Shown here one piece after another: positions 13,741-25,016 of a DNA stretch of 64,000 nucleotides. Position numbers and translations under genes: made by a program. The notes below the pieces were generated by a model that did no database searches, had not been told where the DNA came from, and saw nothing but the letters and a program-made list of their open reading frames with translations. This stretch comes from Temnopleurus reevesii. Its lineage: Eukaryota > Echinodermata > Echinoidea > Temnopleuroida > Temnopleuridae. The stretch spans positions 49,412 to 113,411 of the forward strand of contig BQKZ01000895.1 of NCBI GenBank assembly GCA_036244855.1, in the 5' to 3' direction. The stretch's first letter is position 1; each line of letters starts with the position of its first letter.

Positions 13741-14300
13741 GGCACAAAAAGATTTGGACTCTTTCGGATCATCTGCAGCATTCAACAGGAATATATGATT
13801 TTGCTGTATAGAATTCACTGGGTTCTGAAGACGAGAAGGAGAATCTGAATAAATAGGTATGAATAATAAATGGATAATTACAAAATTTCTTTCATAAATG
13901 GTTCCAAAAATGGGTCAATCGATTTATTTCTGGGAGATAGCCCGAACAAGTCGAACATGATAAATCCAAAAGATTGCTGAAAGGCAAATGGCGGGAAAAA
14001 AAAGAGACGGAAATTGGCAGATTATCATGAAATGCATCATCCCCAAAATACGTTTCTAATTATATGTATACTGGGTCGTATTATGATTTCCATATGTTTC
14101 CCAGGGATCGAGATCTTGTTCAGGACTTTCATTGCTCAGGCTATCGATAAAATAGGTCAAGAGTGTCGTTAGAGGAATTACGAATTCGATTGTCTCTCTT
14201 TAACTGTTTCAGGGTGATCGAACACATTTTGCGTTTTGGTTCCATGAAGTGTTATGATTATATATATTATATGTTCACGTATTGGCACGGATTGTTATAT
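13741..14300. other. Non-coding stretch, nothing recognised
   Basis: AT-rich sequence without repeats or a plausible gene. Confidence 0.5.
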
Positions 14301-14698
14301 AAAAGACGAGACGAGAGAAGCCTTGTAAGTGTTTTCTACACCGTATGCTGTGAAGGATGCGCATTCTCAGTAAGTGCCCTTAGCAACCTTGCCTGAGAAT
14401 GCGCATTCCATATATCATAATCTCATTGTCATTCACATTTTCTTTGTTGTTACGTCATAATAACAGAAGCGCAGTAATTATATTTTCCCATTGTTGTATT
14501 TAACCGTACGCTGTGAAGGATGCGCATTCTCAGTCAATGCTCTTAGCAACCTTGCCTATAAGAATGCGCATTATAAATATCAGAACTTGTTTTGTTTTCC
14601 CCTGAGGAAGAGGGCAGGTTGCCCCCTAAAATTTGGGACTTTTAAATAAAATTATTGGCATTAATGCACACTTACAAGGCTTCTCTCGTCTCGTCTTT
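14301..14698. mobile_element. 398-bp element with 30-bp perfect terminal inverted repeats
   Basis: The left terminus at 14301-14331 (starting AAAAGACGAGACGAGAGAAG) is repeated perfectly in inverted orientation at 14669-14698. Inside are two diverged copies of a 71-bp module (14341-14411 and 14503-14573), each carrying GATGCGCATTCTCAG and an inverted GAATGCGCATT word. No coding frame. The element ends against an (AT)n tract. Confidence 0.82.
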
Positions 14699-14699
14699 A

Positions 14700-14732
<33 letters not shown>

Positions 14733-14867
14733 AAAGACGAGACGAGAAGTGTGCATTAATGCCAATAATTTTTATTTAATTTAAAAGTCCCAAATTTTCG
14801 AGGGCAACCTGCCCTCTTCCTCAGGGGAAAACAAAACAAGTTCTGATATTTAGAATGCGCATTCTCA
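14699..14867. repeat. (AT)n hinge and inverted copy of the preceding element's right part
   Basis: After (AT)n at 14699-14731, sequence from 14732 to about 14858 is the reverse complement of about 14567-14698, but lacks a short stretch of the 30-bp terminus (the CTTGTAAG part). The two arms make a hairpin of about 125 bp with the AT tract as loop. A single N follows at 14871. Confidence 0.75.
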
Positions 14868-15531
14868 GGCNGACCTTTTTTTTTTCTTTTTTTTCCCTCT
14901 GTTTTCTCTTTAAGAATTGTAATTTTTTCATCCATGGTGTATACATGCATGACTTTTGCCCCCCCCCCTCTTTCCCAGACTGAAGTGCAAGTTAAACTTG
15001 AATATGAATTATGTAAGGGTTCACTGTGACTTTCTTTGAAAAATAAGATAAATATACAATATATACAATCTTCTTCCAGCTCAAATATCAAAATATTTTT
15101 CTGCCCGTGATTGATTGCAATATCCTTGATTACTCTTCACCGCAAGTGCTCTCCATCAACCCCAAAGTATTCATAGTGAGCAGAAAGAACAAATAAACTG
15201 GACAAATAATATACATCCATTCACGCCTTGACAATAGTCCCATATGTACACAATAAAAGTCCTCAAGTTATTTGGTTGTTCTGGGATGAAAAAAAACCCA
15301 CCCTAATGCTACTTTTCACAGAATGAACAGGAAAGTTACTTTCTTCTTCGTGCGATTGTAACGGCCTGACAAGATTCGAGCTGTTTACTTTGTCCAGATG
15401 TTTTTCTTTTCTGCTCACAGTGGCTGTTCATTTCCTGCCTCAGAAAACGATTTGTAAGCACATCAAACGCCGAAATATCATGACTTTATCGACTGAATTC
15501 AATAGCGTTAGAATATCCACTATGATCAGAA

Positions 15532-15759
15532 GAGACAAGGATTTTGGACAAAATAAGCAACTTCATTCAATCCTTCACAATAGCTTCATGAACATGAAAT
15601 AATGTAGCTTCTTCATCTATATAGTACAACACCTGTTTGACATTTCCCCGCATAATTAGAGGGAAGTAAAACATTCGTGTATATCTATAGCTATTGTGAT
15701 TTCTCGAAAGGAAGTCGTTTACTTTGTCTTCAATCCTTTGTCCAATTCTGCTCACAGTG
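15532..15759. mobile_element. Hairpin MITE, family D copy 1
   Basis: The left end ATCAGAAGAGACAAGGATTT is inverted at the right end as CAATCCTTTGTCCAATTCTG followed by CTCACAG. Fuller copies at 32204 and 42963 begin TGTGAGCAGA. Confidence 0.7.
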
Positions 15760-15869
15760 ACTGTTCATTTCCTGCCTCAGAAAAACGATTTGTGAGCACA
15801 TCAAACGCCGAAATATCATGACTTTATCGACTGAATTCAATAGCGTTAGAATATCCACTATGATCAGAA

Positions 15870-16100
15870 GAGACAAGGATTTTGGACAAAATAAGCAACT
15901 TCATTCAATCCTTCACAATAGCTTCATGAACATGAAATAATGTAGCTTCTTCATCTATATAGTACAACACATGTTTGACATTTCTTTGCATAATCAGAGG
16001 GGAGCAAAATTATTTTGTGTCTGTCTAGCTATTAATTGTGAATGCTCGAAAGGAAGCCGTTTACTTTGTCTTCAGTTCTTTGTCCCTTCTGTTCACAGTG
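15870..16100. mobile_element. Hairpin MITE, family D copy 2
   Basis: Second copy within the 338-bp tandem duplication. It has the same left end and a right end TTTGTCCCTTCTGTTCACAG. The interior has diverged more than the left half. Confidence 0.7.
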
Positions 16101-16386
16101 ATCACCTTGTATATGTTTACAGTCTATTTCTTATTACATTTTTCTACTTGCAAAATATTCAATAATCTGAGCATTGGTATGGTATGGTACTTTATTTCCA
16201 ATCAGTAAAAAGACATATAACATATAACATAATACGAAATCAGGATACATTTGACAAATTTACATGTGTAAAAATAACTTGCAATTAATAAGATTGGCTG
16301 GATTTTACGCGGAATGCATCCTAAGCGTAATACCGTCTTACTCATATTGTTTGCACATTTTCTTTAATTTGAGTACTTTTTTTTGA

Positions 16387-16976
16387 GTCCTCCCAAATTT
16401 CCACTGCCTTGTTGATATTTGTATAGTCGTGAAGCTATAATTCTGCCATGATTTTAATGAATATAGTTTGCATGAAATTCAAGGTGTTTTAACCCTTCAT
16501 TCTTATTTTTCCAATTAAAAAAAATAAAACCATTATGGCTAAATTGCAATTTGCTCTCTATTGTAAAAATGCATAGTTTTCATCGTCGAAGTGAATCCAA
16601 AGTTTACTTTATGTACATCGAAACGCTTCACGAGCACATTAAACAAAAAAATGGGTATTTTTTACTTCTATCAAACTTTGTTCTTATAGGGGATGTTGCT
16701 CAAAAGTTGCAATTGATCACAAGTTGCAGTTGATCGGAACGCGCCAATCAAGATCATTGTTTCATGCGCATCTTGTCAAATGCGCATACCGCGCGCGAAT
16801 GAAAATGCGCGTTACAATCTTCAACGTTGCAATTGATTTTGATTTTGAACAACACCCCCTTAGACATGCGTAAAATGATTATCAACCATATATACATAGC
16901 ATTATTGAGTGTTCTTTAGCGAAGTAACAATTTATCCGAATTACAATGCTAAATAGAATTTAGCTTTGAAATAACA
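16387..16976. repeat. First version of a duplicated segment, carrying a MITE
   Basis: Starts GTCCTCCCAAATTTCCACTG and ends GCTTTGAAATAACA immediately before the single N at 16977. The same sequence, with about 2-3% differences and without the family A element, is repeated at 16978-17398. Probably an unmerged contig end or second allele rather than a genomic tandem repeat. Confidence 0.85.
16689..16860. mobile_element. Hairpin MITE, family A copy 1
   Basis: Begins GGGGATGTTGCTCAAAAGTT and ends in the inverted counterpart TTTTGAACAACACCCCC, followed by TTAG. About 171 bp. The insertion is missing from the otherwise matching copy at 16978-17398, where the site reads TTCTTTTAGACATG. Other copies lie at 23371 and 57357. 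Non-autonomous; no frame of its own. Confidence 0.85.
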
Positions 16977-16977
16977 N

Positions 16978-17398
16978 GTCCTCCCAAATTTCCACTGCCT
17001 TGTTGATATTTGTATAGTCGTGAAGCTATAATTCTGCCATGATTTTAATGAATATAGTTTGCATGAAATTCAAGGTGTTTTAACACTTCATTCTTATTTT
17101 TCAAATTAAAAGAAATAGAACCATTATGGCTAAATTGCAATTTGCTCTCTATTGTAAAAATGCATAGTTTTCATCGTCGAAGTAAATCCAAAGTTTACTT
17201 TATGTACATCGAAACGCTTCACGAGCACATTAAACAAAAAAATGGGTATTTTTTTTTTTACTTCTATCAAACTTTGTTCTTTTAGACATGCGTAAAATGA
17301 TTATCAACCATAGATACATATCATTATTGAGTGTTATTTAGCGAAATAACACTTTACCCCAATTACAATGCTAAATAGAATTTAGCTTTGAAATAACA
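16978..17398. repeat. Second version of the duplicated segment, empty MITE site
   Basis: Same sequence as 16387-16976 but 169 bp shorter, because the family A element is absent near 17280. It also has an expanded T run. It continues uninterrupted into unique sequence after 17398, whereas the first version stops at the N. Confidence 0.85.
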
Positions 17399-19757
17399 GA
17401 TAATTTCAATAATAATGAGCGATTAAAATTAAGAAAATGTAAAAGCAAGAGCACATTTTACTTTATTTATTTATTTTACTTCCGACATGTGCTACTGGAT
17501 TCTTAATCAGTTCCACCTGGGTAGAGAACAGGACATGTGGATGAATATTTTGTTGGGGGATGATTCAAGACGGGGAATTTGTTAACAAACACTGACCTAA
17601 TGATTATCAAAATAAATCTTTCAGCGTCAAAAGTGTGAATTTCTTGAGGAAACAATCAGTAAAAGCCTTCAGATATGTAAATTACGGCTATATCCATCTT
17701 AATAAAATATCAAAGAACAAAATACACAAAAATTGCGGTCGGATGCCTACGAGGGTAGCTGCAAACCCTGGAAAGAAAAGAAACATTTTAGAATAAGTAA
17801 CTTGTTCACAGCTTTCCAGCGCCTCTGTGAAATGCCAATCCCAGTTCTGCTCAATCAAAATGACATTTATTTCGTTAGGACAAAGACAATCCGGAATTAA
17901 TCGTTCGAATGGTTGACTTTGGGAAATGTTATTCCCATTGCTCGTTGACCAAAATGACGTCTGCAAATCGGAGGACAAAGAGATAGGAAAAGATTTTTTG
18001 CTCACATCAGAGAAAGTGTGAAATGATATTCCCAGCGTTTGGTTGACCACAAGCACGTTGGCAAGCCACCGGATACCCAATTAACACTTCGTTTATGATG
18101 CGGGAACATATAGATTGATATCTTGTCAAACGCTACAGACTTAAACATAATATCTGGTTTTGAGTAATGGCGGGAAAATTAATATTCTGGGAATTGCACT
18201 GAACATGAGAAGAATGCTTAAAAACCATTGATGAATAATACGTGCCAAATCATCTTGAAGTGAAAACCATGTGTGACAGAATAGTAAGGAAATAGAGACT
18301 GGCAGTCCACTCACACGTAGCCGGTGAACGGCCCGTGGTTTATTGTTAGATAAGGCATTTCCAAAGAGCTTTTCAATTCAATTAAATTAATTTATTTTCA
18401 CTTTCTTAAAAGATATCAACAACAGTTCATAAAATATAAAACAAAATAAGAAAGTGGGGATTCATAAAAGTCAGGAAGCTTCGTGGAATAGATCCCCAGC
18501 TTTATATAAGCTCTTTGGGCATTGCAGACTGTTCTCCGATCATCAAGACTAATTTGCTGGACTAACGAGTTGTACTGACTTAGCTCTTATAGTTCAGCAT
18601 GCATACTAAACTTTAGCTCTCCCAAGCGTCCGGTTTAAAGTGAGGGTATTACTTTTTCAAGCTAAAATCTGACAACACGAACTCTGTCTTAGGATAAACA
18701 AATTTAAAACTGAAGAGAAATTTAAAACTGCACTACTTTAAAGAATAGAGACCAGTTCTTTAATGTTTCACTTCACCATGATCTCACTTTTTAAGGCGTG
18801 TAAATGGGGACAAGACAAATCATGCAATAACTGAAATCACATTTTATTCATAAGAATGAGTACGGTGTAATTGAAAATATGGGATATTTTCAGAAATGTC
18901 CAAATCTCAAATAAGAAGGTAAAAACACATTTGATACTTATTTGTGCGTAGCGTAAATCGAAAATTGAATATGCCATGGTTCAATAGCACTTTACGTCAT
19001 GTATCAAAATACGTCCAATCGCAATATTGTGTCAACAGGTTTCGATTCAAATATCAGTACAAAGTGACAATGGAAATCAATGGAGGTCAATTCAATTTTA
19101 CGGAAATAGATAAATATAACCTAGCTATATAACCATACTTTTCTGGGGCGGGATCATGCACCGTGGGTTATATTGATCGCAAAGGAGCTCGCCTGAGCTC
19201 GCGGTTGCCATGGAAACTTGAGAAAGCGTCATCCTTGGCAGAGATTTTTATTTTGTGATCCGAGCCGAATTAATCTGATATTACGATGACGTGTTGTTTT
19301 TTTTACCCAATGTGTTCCTGTTGAATAATGATGAGATAATTTCATAATGCATAACTCGATATTATCTTTCTGTGAACTGAATCTTCATTTTTTTTTCTGG
19401 ATGGGGCTTTCCCTTTTGAATCATGCATTAATTAGCCTGCTAACTACCGAGTTATCATCACAATAATCTTGCAATCATTAAAGCCTTGCCACACCTCCGA
19501 TGGCGCTCAAATAGTGAATAAATTTCGCATGAATTAGATTCACAATTTGATACAAGCGGCTTGCAAGCGGTTAAGATATATTTGCACACTATACATCGAC
19601 AAAAGATGCAACTAAAAAGAGAATCGCCACCCGTATTCAAAATATTGCAGAATCATAACTTTTCGATGGGGAAAAATAATGTCGATATTCATAATATTGC
19701 ACCCTATAACGTGTACTGTTACACAGTTATGAACAAATTTCTAAGCTGAGCTTTATT
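17399..19757. other. Non-coding stretch, no gene supported
   Basis: No repeats of note. A 130-codon open frame on the - strand (17688-18080) was examined and not accepted. Nothing else recognisable. Confidence 0.45.
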
Positions 19758-21100
19758 GGGCTCAATCCAAAAGTAGGTCAACCTAGTACTTGATTTTTCA
19801 AATTGATTCTTACTTAGACATTTATACCTCATTGGAAAGCCTAAAGTCTATATTTTATGAATTCATATGGGTCTATGTGCCTCTCCGCACCATCTCGCGG
19901 AAATTGGCATCTGAAATCGAAAAGCGCCCTCATCAAGGTGACGGGACGGAATTTTTAAAATCTGTTTCTCACTGCTTATGCTGAATTATTTTGAAAAAAT
20001 ACAGGATGGCAATTTGTGAACCAACTCTAATGTAACAATAATGTGAAAATAAATTTTGAGAAAATTTTTCACAAATTTTCGGAAAATGACACTTTTGGGT
20101 CAAAAATACACATTTTTAGCACTTTGACACGTTAAAGTTTGATTTTTGTAATATTCAGGTAAAAATTGTGAGCTGAAACTTTTTTTTAACATTCAATGAA
20201 TGAGGGCCCAAACACAAATAATCCATTCAATTTGAAAGTATTAAGCCTAGTCCCACATGTGTAAAATTTTATGCAGTTTGCATTTTTCCTATAAGGAGGG
20301 TGCCTACAACCAAAATCTCAATGAACGATAACATTACAAGTGTTTTCACATGATATATGAAACAAAATTTTAAATTAAGTTACAAAATTGTCAAAAAATA
20401 GCAAAATGAATGTTTCATGAAATGTCAAACATGAAGGTTTTGATGCTAGAAAATCTTGAATATTCAATATATCGGCAAACAAAAAATTTTAAGATACAAG
20501 CAGATATGATAATACTCTATAACTAAATTTTAGTTGTTACTGATGTTTAAAGAACTATATTTCTCCTATTATAGCCCCCAAAAATGAAAAAATGACAATT
20601 TCTTAAATTACCATTCGTTTTGTACATGCTTAAAAATTTCCGTCCCGTCACTTTCCGTCCCGTCACCAAACATGCGTTTCGTAAATCTCAAAAAATTCCG
20701 GAACCATTTGGCTGACAGTTTGGGTCAATGATGGATTGTGCTCTCAAGGGATATAGCTTTGGTAAATATCATGTCTTGATAAATTATTACTTTTAACTTT
20801 GATAGAATATAACTTTGAATTCGATCTTCAGAATTTTGGCAATTTATCATTCTGTCCCGTCACCGTTATTAAAACTGCGTTACCGTAGCAACCAAATTTT
20901 CATAATTTTATTTTTTTGTGTGTGTTATTGTTCCTTGGACTTCACTTTATAAAGTTAGATTAAAATTTAGGTTAGATCACTTTATTTTTTAAAATTTATT
21001 TATTGTCTTCTTTAAAAAGCAGGGTAACTGCTGTCAGTAAGAAAGAAAATAGATAAAAATTTCCATCCCGTCACTTTTTGAGGACTTTTGGATCGAGCCC
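19758..21100. mobile_element. Putative 1.34-kb non-autonomous TIR element
   Basis: The left end GGGCTCAATCCAAAAGT is inverted at the right end (ACTTTTGGATCGAGCCC) with one mismatch in 17 bp. Both ends are flanked by TATT, a possible 4-bp target duplication. The interior carries a TCCGTCCCGTCAC-type word at least five times: inverted near 19937, twice at 20639-20667, and near 20851 and 21063. It is AT-rich with no long open frame, so any transposase would have to be supplied elsewhere. Confidence 0.65.
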
Positions 21101-21175
21101 TATTGTATTCTGCGTCAGCCAAGCTTGCTCCTGCGAATTTAGGGTCACAAAGACTTCCATGTTTTGTATAAATTT

Positions 21176-21358
21176 CTGGGCCGATTGCTCGAAATGGTCT
21201 TAGGTATCCTCTTCATGCTAAGGCGTCTAAAGTTCTTGCGCCACCCTCTTAACATAGTCGTATCGACGCTAGTGTCTGTGTTACGAGGATGGCACAGGAA
21301 GTCAAGACGTCTTAGTATGAAGGGGATAGCTAAGACCATTTTGAGCAATCGGCCCCTG
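21176..21358. mobile_element. Hairpin MITE, family C copy 1
   Basis: The left arm CTGGGCCGATTGCTCGAAAT is inverted at the right arm as TTTTGAGCAATCGGCCCC. The inner halves (GGTCTTAG / CTAAGACC, AAGACGTCTTA) are also complementary, so almost the whole 183 bp can fold. The open frames on both strands mirror each other for this reason and are not genes. Confidence 0.8.
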
Positions 21359-21533
21359 GAGCCCTCAGAACATCAGCCTTATGACTGAGGAGGATGTTCC
21401 TCATCTTGTGTGTTAAATAAATAGATACAATAAAATGCAATGTATGATTTTATCCTTTGGGCATACGTTGGTTATTTTGTGATTGAGTCATCGCGACGGT
21501 ACCATTGAATTTGGTCATATGCTTTGGAATATA

Positions 21534-21752
21534 GAGGCCGACTTTTAGGCTGCATGATAAAAAAAAACGCTCGCTGGACGCACAAATATGCAGATCATAC
21601 GCTGGACCAACTTTCGGCGTACGCTTCTTGAGCGCAAGTCCAACGTCAGTCCAACGTCTAATCTGCGTATAGTGTGCGCTCGGGGAGCGTTTTAATTAAA
21701 AAAAAATGCTTGGCTGATGCAGGCTAAAACCACAAAGGTGTGAGTCGGCCTT
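21534..21752. mobile_element. Hairpin MITE, family B copy 1
   Basis: The right terminus CACAAAGGTGTGAGTCGGCC and a decayed left terminus (GAGGCCGACTTTTAGGC) bracket two inverted AAAAACGCTC / GAGCGTTTT blocks and a central TACGC-rich part. Five members lie in the window. Confidence 0.75.
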
Positions 21753-22041
21753 ATATTCTGGATATTTAGATATGTAGTAGTGTTCCCCGTGGTATTTGCC
21801 TCGATATAGATACTGGGGCATTATCCTTAGGTGTCTAACTTCAATTAAAATAAGTGTTGAAATGGCACTTCCCTCAAACAAGTACCGCTTTGCTCATAAA
21901 TGATTCCGTGATTAATCACACCTGTAAACTAGAGTAACGCATTTTTTTTTTCTAATGGTACCGTCCATGTAGCCCCTTGGATACGCGTATGAATTCAGGA
22001 TTTTACATACCGGGGGAGGGGTTGACTGTTTTTGGGACCCC

Positions 22042-22279
22042 NNNNNNNNNNNNNNNNNNNNNNNNNNNNNNNNNNNNNNNNNNNNNNNNNNNNNNNNNNN
22101 NNNNNNNNNNNNNNNNNNNNNNNNNNNNNNNNNNNNNNNNNNNNNNNNNNNNNNNNNNNNNNNNNNNNNNNNNNNNNNNNNNNNNNNNNNNNNNNNNNNN
22201 NNNNNNNNNNNNNNNNNNNNNNNNNNNNNNNNNNNNNNNNNNNNNNNNNNNNNNNNNNNNNNNNNNNNNNNNNNNNNNN
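22042..22279. other. Assembly gap of 238 N
   Basis: Unknown bases, bounded by CCCC on the left and a run of 14 G on the right. Open frames crossing it are meaningless. Confidence 0.99.
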
Positions 22280-22726
22280 GGGGGGGGGGGGGGATATCCA
22301 GGGTATGCTGAAAGGGCGCCAATGCTGATTTTGTATGGAGATCTTTGTTTTCTATTTCTTCTTTCTCGTAAGCTCATTTTGGGGCGCAAAATGCGTTCTT
22401 ATGGGGCACCATTCTTTGTTAAAGCCCCCCCTCACATTGTTTCCACTTGTCAGCTTATTCAACGTTGACACGGTGCAAAATAGGATGCACCCAGTTTACT
22501 TGAACCGACACTCTTAAAAAAAACTACTCAGACTGGCGAGTTTAATTAAATTTCATGGGTACTTACTTCTCCCCTCCTCAAAATTTACTAGATTCTGATT
22601 AAAATGATCGAAAATTTAGTAATTTCTGATCAGATCTATAGTGATTTTCCTCAGATTCTAAATAGTACCTGGGATCCATTAAGCAAGTCAAGTCCATGCA
22701 CTCAGCCCCGTTGTGTGTGTGTGTGT

Positions 22727-22776
<50 letters not shown>

Positions 22777-23222
22777 AAAATCATTTTTATATTTTATAAT
22801 ACAGTACGGAAAGTATATTTGTGATGAAATCATATAACTCTTCTAAAACATATGAGACAAATACGTTCCAGGGTAGATCTAGGGGTCGGATTGAGCAGTT
22901 TTATATAACTCATTTCATTTCATAATCAGATAATAAGCTTTGGAGCGAATTTTTTAACAATGGGATATCAATAAAGTTCCCATAGAAACAAATCCTGATT
23001 TGTTACGAAAGTCTCATCATATAAAAAAGTAATTAGGTTACAAATTCTTTTCTTTTTCTGACGTGAAGTAGAATAATTCATGTACTTTCAAAGAATACTG
23101 TGCTTTTGAAAGTACAAATCTGTGTCACACTCTGAGAAAAAAGTGCAATGTTGCGCCTCGCAAAACTACATGGGAGCACCCTTGCTAGTTCCTCAGATTT
23201 TACAAAACAGTTTGAAATTGCC
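22280..23222. other. Non-coding stretch with (GT)n(CT)n
   Basis: No gene recognised. A compound (GT)n(CT)n microsatellite occupies 22711-22771. Confidence 0.5.
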
Positions 23223-23320
23223 GCAGCTGTGAGGTTTAAACCAACACCATGAGGACCCACGCCATGAGGGATCACTTCATTCCAGGTCATATACGCTCTA
23301 CCGACTGAGCTACTCGCTGC
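23223..23320 (-). repeat. tRNA-derived element (SINE head or tRNA pseudogene), - strand
   Basis: On the - strand the sequence opens GCAGCGAGTAGCTCAGTCGG, a canonical tRNA D-arm/A box, and closes near GGTTTAAACC, an altered B box. GCAGC at the start pairs with GCTGC at the end like an acceptor stem. The spacing is too long for a working tRNA and the T loop is non-canonical. A homologous copy lies inverted at 23643-23730. Confidence 0.65.
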
Positions 23321-23370
23321 TTTCGACCGATGCGCTGGACGGATTGATAAAACATGAAAGAGAGACTTAG

Positions 23371-23544
23371 GGGGTGTTGCTCAAAAGTTGCAATTGATCG
23401 CAAGTTGCAGTTGATCGGAGCGCGCCAATCAAAATCATTGTTTCATGCGCGTCTTGTTAAATGCGGACACCGTGCGCGAATGAAAATGCGCGTTACAATT
23501 CGCAAAGTTGCAGTTGATTTGCAGTTGATTTTGAGCAACACCCC
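23371..23544. mobile_element. Hairpin MITE, family A copy 2
   Basis: Begins GGGGTGTTGCTCAAAAGTTG and ends TTTTGAGCAACACCCC, with TTAG directly outside each end allowing one extra T. It is the best-preserved member and sits between two oppositely oriented tRNA-derived elements. Confidence 0.85.
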
Positions 23545-23642
23545 TTTAGTATACGAGAATGGAGACAATCCATTCCCCGTGAAAGTGTGTATCCCTCGTG
23601 GTTAACTGCAGTTCTTATGTCTTAATTTCCATTGCTAAATAA

Positions 23643-23730
23643 CAGCGGATACACAGCTCAGTCGGTAAATTTATCTGAATTGGAATAAAGCGATCCTCGA
23701 TGGTAAGGGTTCGAACCCCACAACTGCTGA
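23643..23730 (+). repeat. tRNA-derived element, + strand
   Basis: CAGCGGA ... AGCTCAGTCGGTA (A-box like) ... GGGTTCGAACCCC (perfect B box) ... CTGCTG. The middle part (GGAATAAAGCGATCC) aligns with the - strand element at 23223-23320 (GGAATGAAGTGATCC). The acceptor pairing is imperfect and the T stem is weak, so this is a SINE head or pseudogene rather than a functional tRNA. Confidence 0.65.
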
Positions 23731-23984
23731 GTTTTTGAAAATGCGTGTATTTTGTAAAATTTTGTAAAACAAAGACAAATAATTTAAAAGCTTTTAGTCA
23801 CACTTTTGTATGCTAGCGTAAATTCAATATTTAGTAACATCCACATAGCCTTGCATGTTTAAGGGTATCTAAAGTAAAAAATAAAATTTGTACATTGCTT
23901 CAGTGCATAAAATTAACCTCTATTCACCTGATCCGACATGAAGTCGGTTACTCATTCACGATCTGACCATTGGGTTCGTCCGAA

Positions 23985-24245
23985 TAAGGCTCCGTGCGAG
24001 CTTTTTTTTTTTTTTTTTTTTTTTTTTTAGCTATGAGTGTGCGTTCTTTTGTGAGTGCGTCCCATTGAACTAGTCTTCGTCAAAGAGTTTCAGACCTGAA
24101 TGGTCGTCGAACTGACGTCTTTTGTTTTTTCAGTTTTAAAAAAAAGTCAATATTTTGAAAATTAAACACCTTTTAGATAACATGGATTGTTTATTGGGTT
24201 GATTTTATGTATACTACTAACTAGCAAATTATCTATTTTTTTGCC
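23985..24245. repeat. Dispersed repeat with poly-T, related to 37618-37790
   Basis: GGCTCCGTGCGAGC, a 28-base T run, then GTGTGCGTTCTTTTGTG, and further on TTGATTTTATGTATACTA. A similar set in partly reversed order lies near 37618-37790 (AAGAACGCACACGC, CTCCGTGCG, TTTATTTTATGTATTAG). Family not identified. Confidence 0.4.
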
Positions 24246-24872
24246 TCAAATGACCTTTAAGTTGTAAGGCAGACCACGATTTGTAGTTCACATGAGCTAA
24301 CTCTCTGGGGACGATCGATCCAAGGGGTTGATTTTGTTTTAAAGCCTTCGATGAATAATAAAGGAGCGCTACATGAGACAGGTAAAGCTCGCAAGACTCT
24401 TGGTTGAAATTAAAAAAAATCTTTCACGTTTTCTCCGCGTATAGAGGAGAGGCCAACTTCAAGGCGAACGGATCATTTCGAGAACAATGAAGTCACACTA
24501 AAAATCTTAATTTTGCTGACCAGGGAGGTGGGATGGTTCTTTTGTTTCCAAGTGTATTAGCAGGCGCAACTTTTAGCGAGAATCGTGGAGTTTGATTATA
24601 GGAAATTGGGATAAAGAATAAACAGCACCACGAGTTGTAGCCCCTTAACATATCGATATACATAAGAATGGTTTTCGTATATAATTTTTTTTTATTATGC
24701 AGGACCCCTCGTGATACCAACATCTTGTTGTGAGGGCATCCTGCTAAAATATTGATCAATAAATAAATAAATAAATAAATAAACTAGTTCAGACGTTATA
24801 CATTTTGACAATAAGTTGGTTTACTAATAGATTCAATTCTATATGCACGTTTCTTATCAATCATCGTAGTAA
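24246..24872. other. Non-coding stretch
   Basis: Nothing recognised apart from an (AATA)n microsatellite at 24759-24784. Confidence 0.5.
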
Positions 24873-25016
24873 CTGACGTTCGGTTTGCCCTCATTGAGCG
24901 TACGCCGAGCGTCGGTCCACCGTATTACCTTCGTCTCCGTGCGTCTAGGGAGCGTTTTTTAATTGAAAATGATGGGCAGACACAGGCTAAAAGCGCAAAG
25001 GTGTGAGTCTGCCTTT
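24873..25016. mobile_element. Family B MITE fragment
   Basis: Right-hand half only: TACGCCGAGCGTCGGTCCAC, then GGGAGCGTTTTTTAATT, then GCGCAAAGGTGTGAGTCTGC. The left arm is absent. Confidence 0.65.

Larger units (their letters stand above)
15410..16100. repeat. Tandem duplication, unit about 338 bp
   Basis: CGAAATATCATGACTTTATC occurs at 15471 and again at 15809. The two units match almost base for base through a family D hairpin in each (15532-15759 and 15870-16100), so a composite of flanking DNA plus element was duplicated head to tail. Confidence 0.85.

Noticed and set aside
17688..18080. 130-codon open frame on the - strand
   Set aside because: No domain recognised, start preceded directly by a stop, and internal splice-like signals are weak. 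Length is compatible with chance in this sequence.
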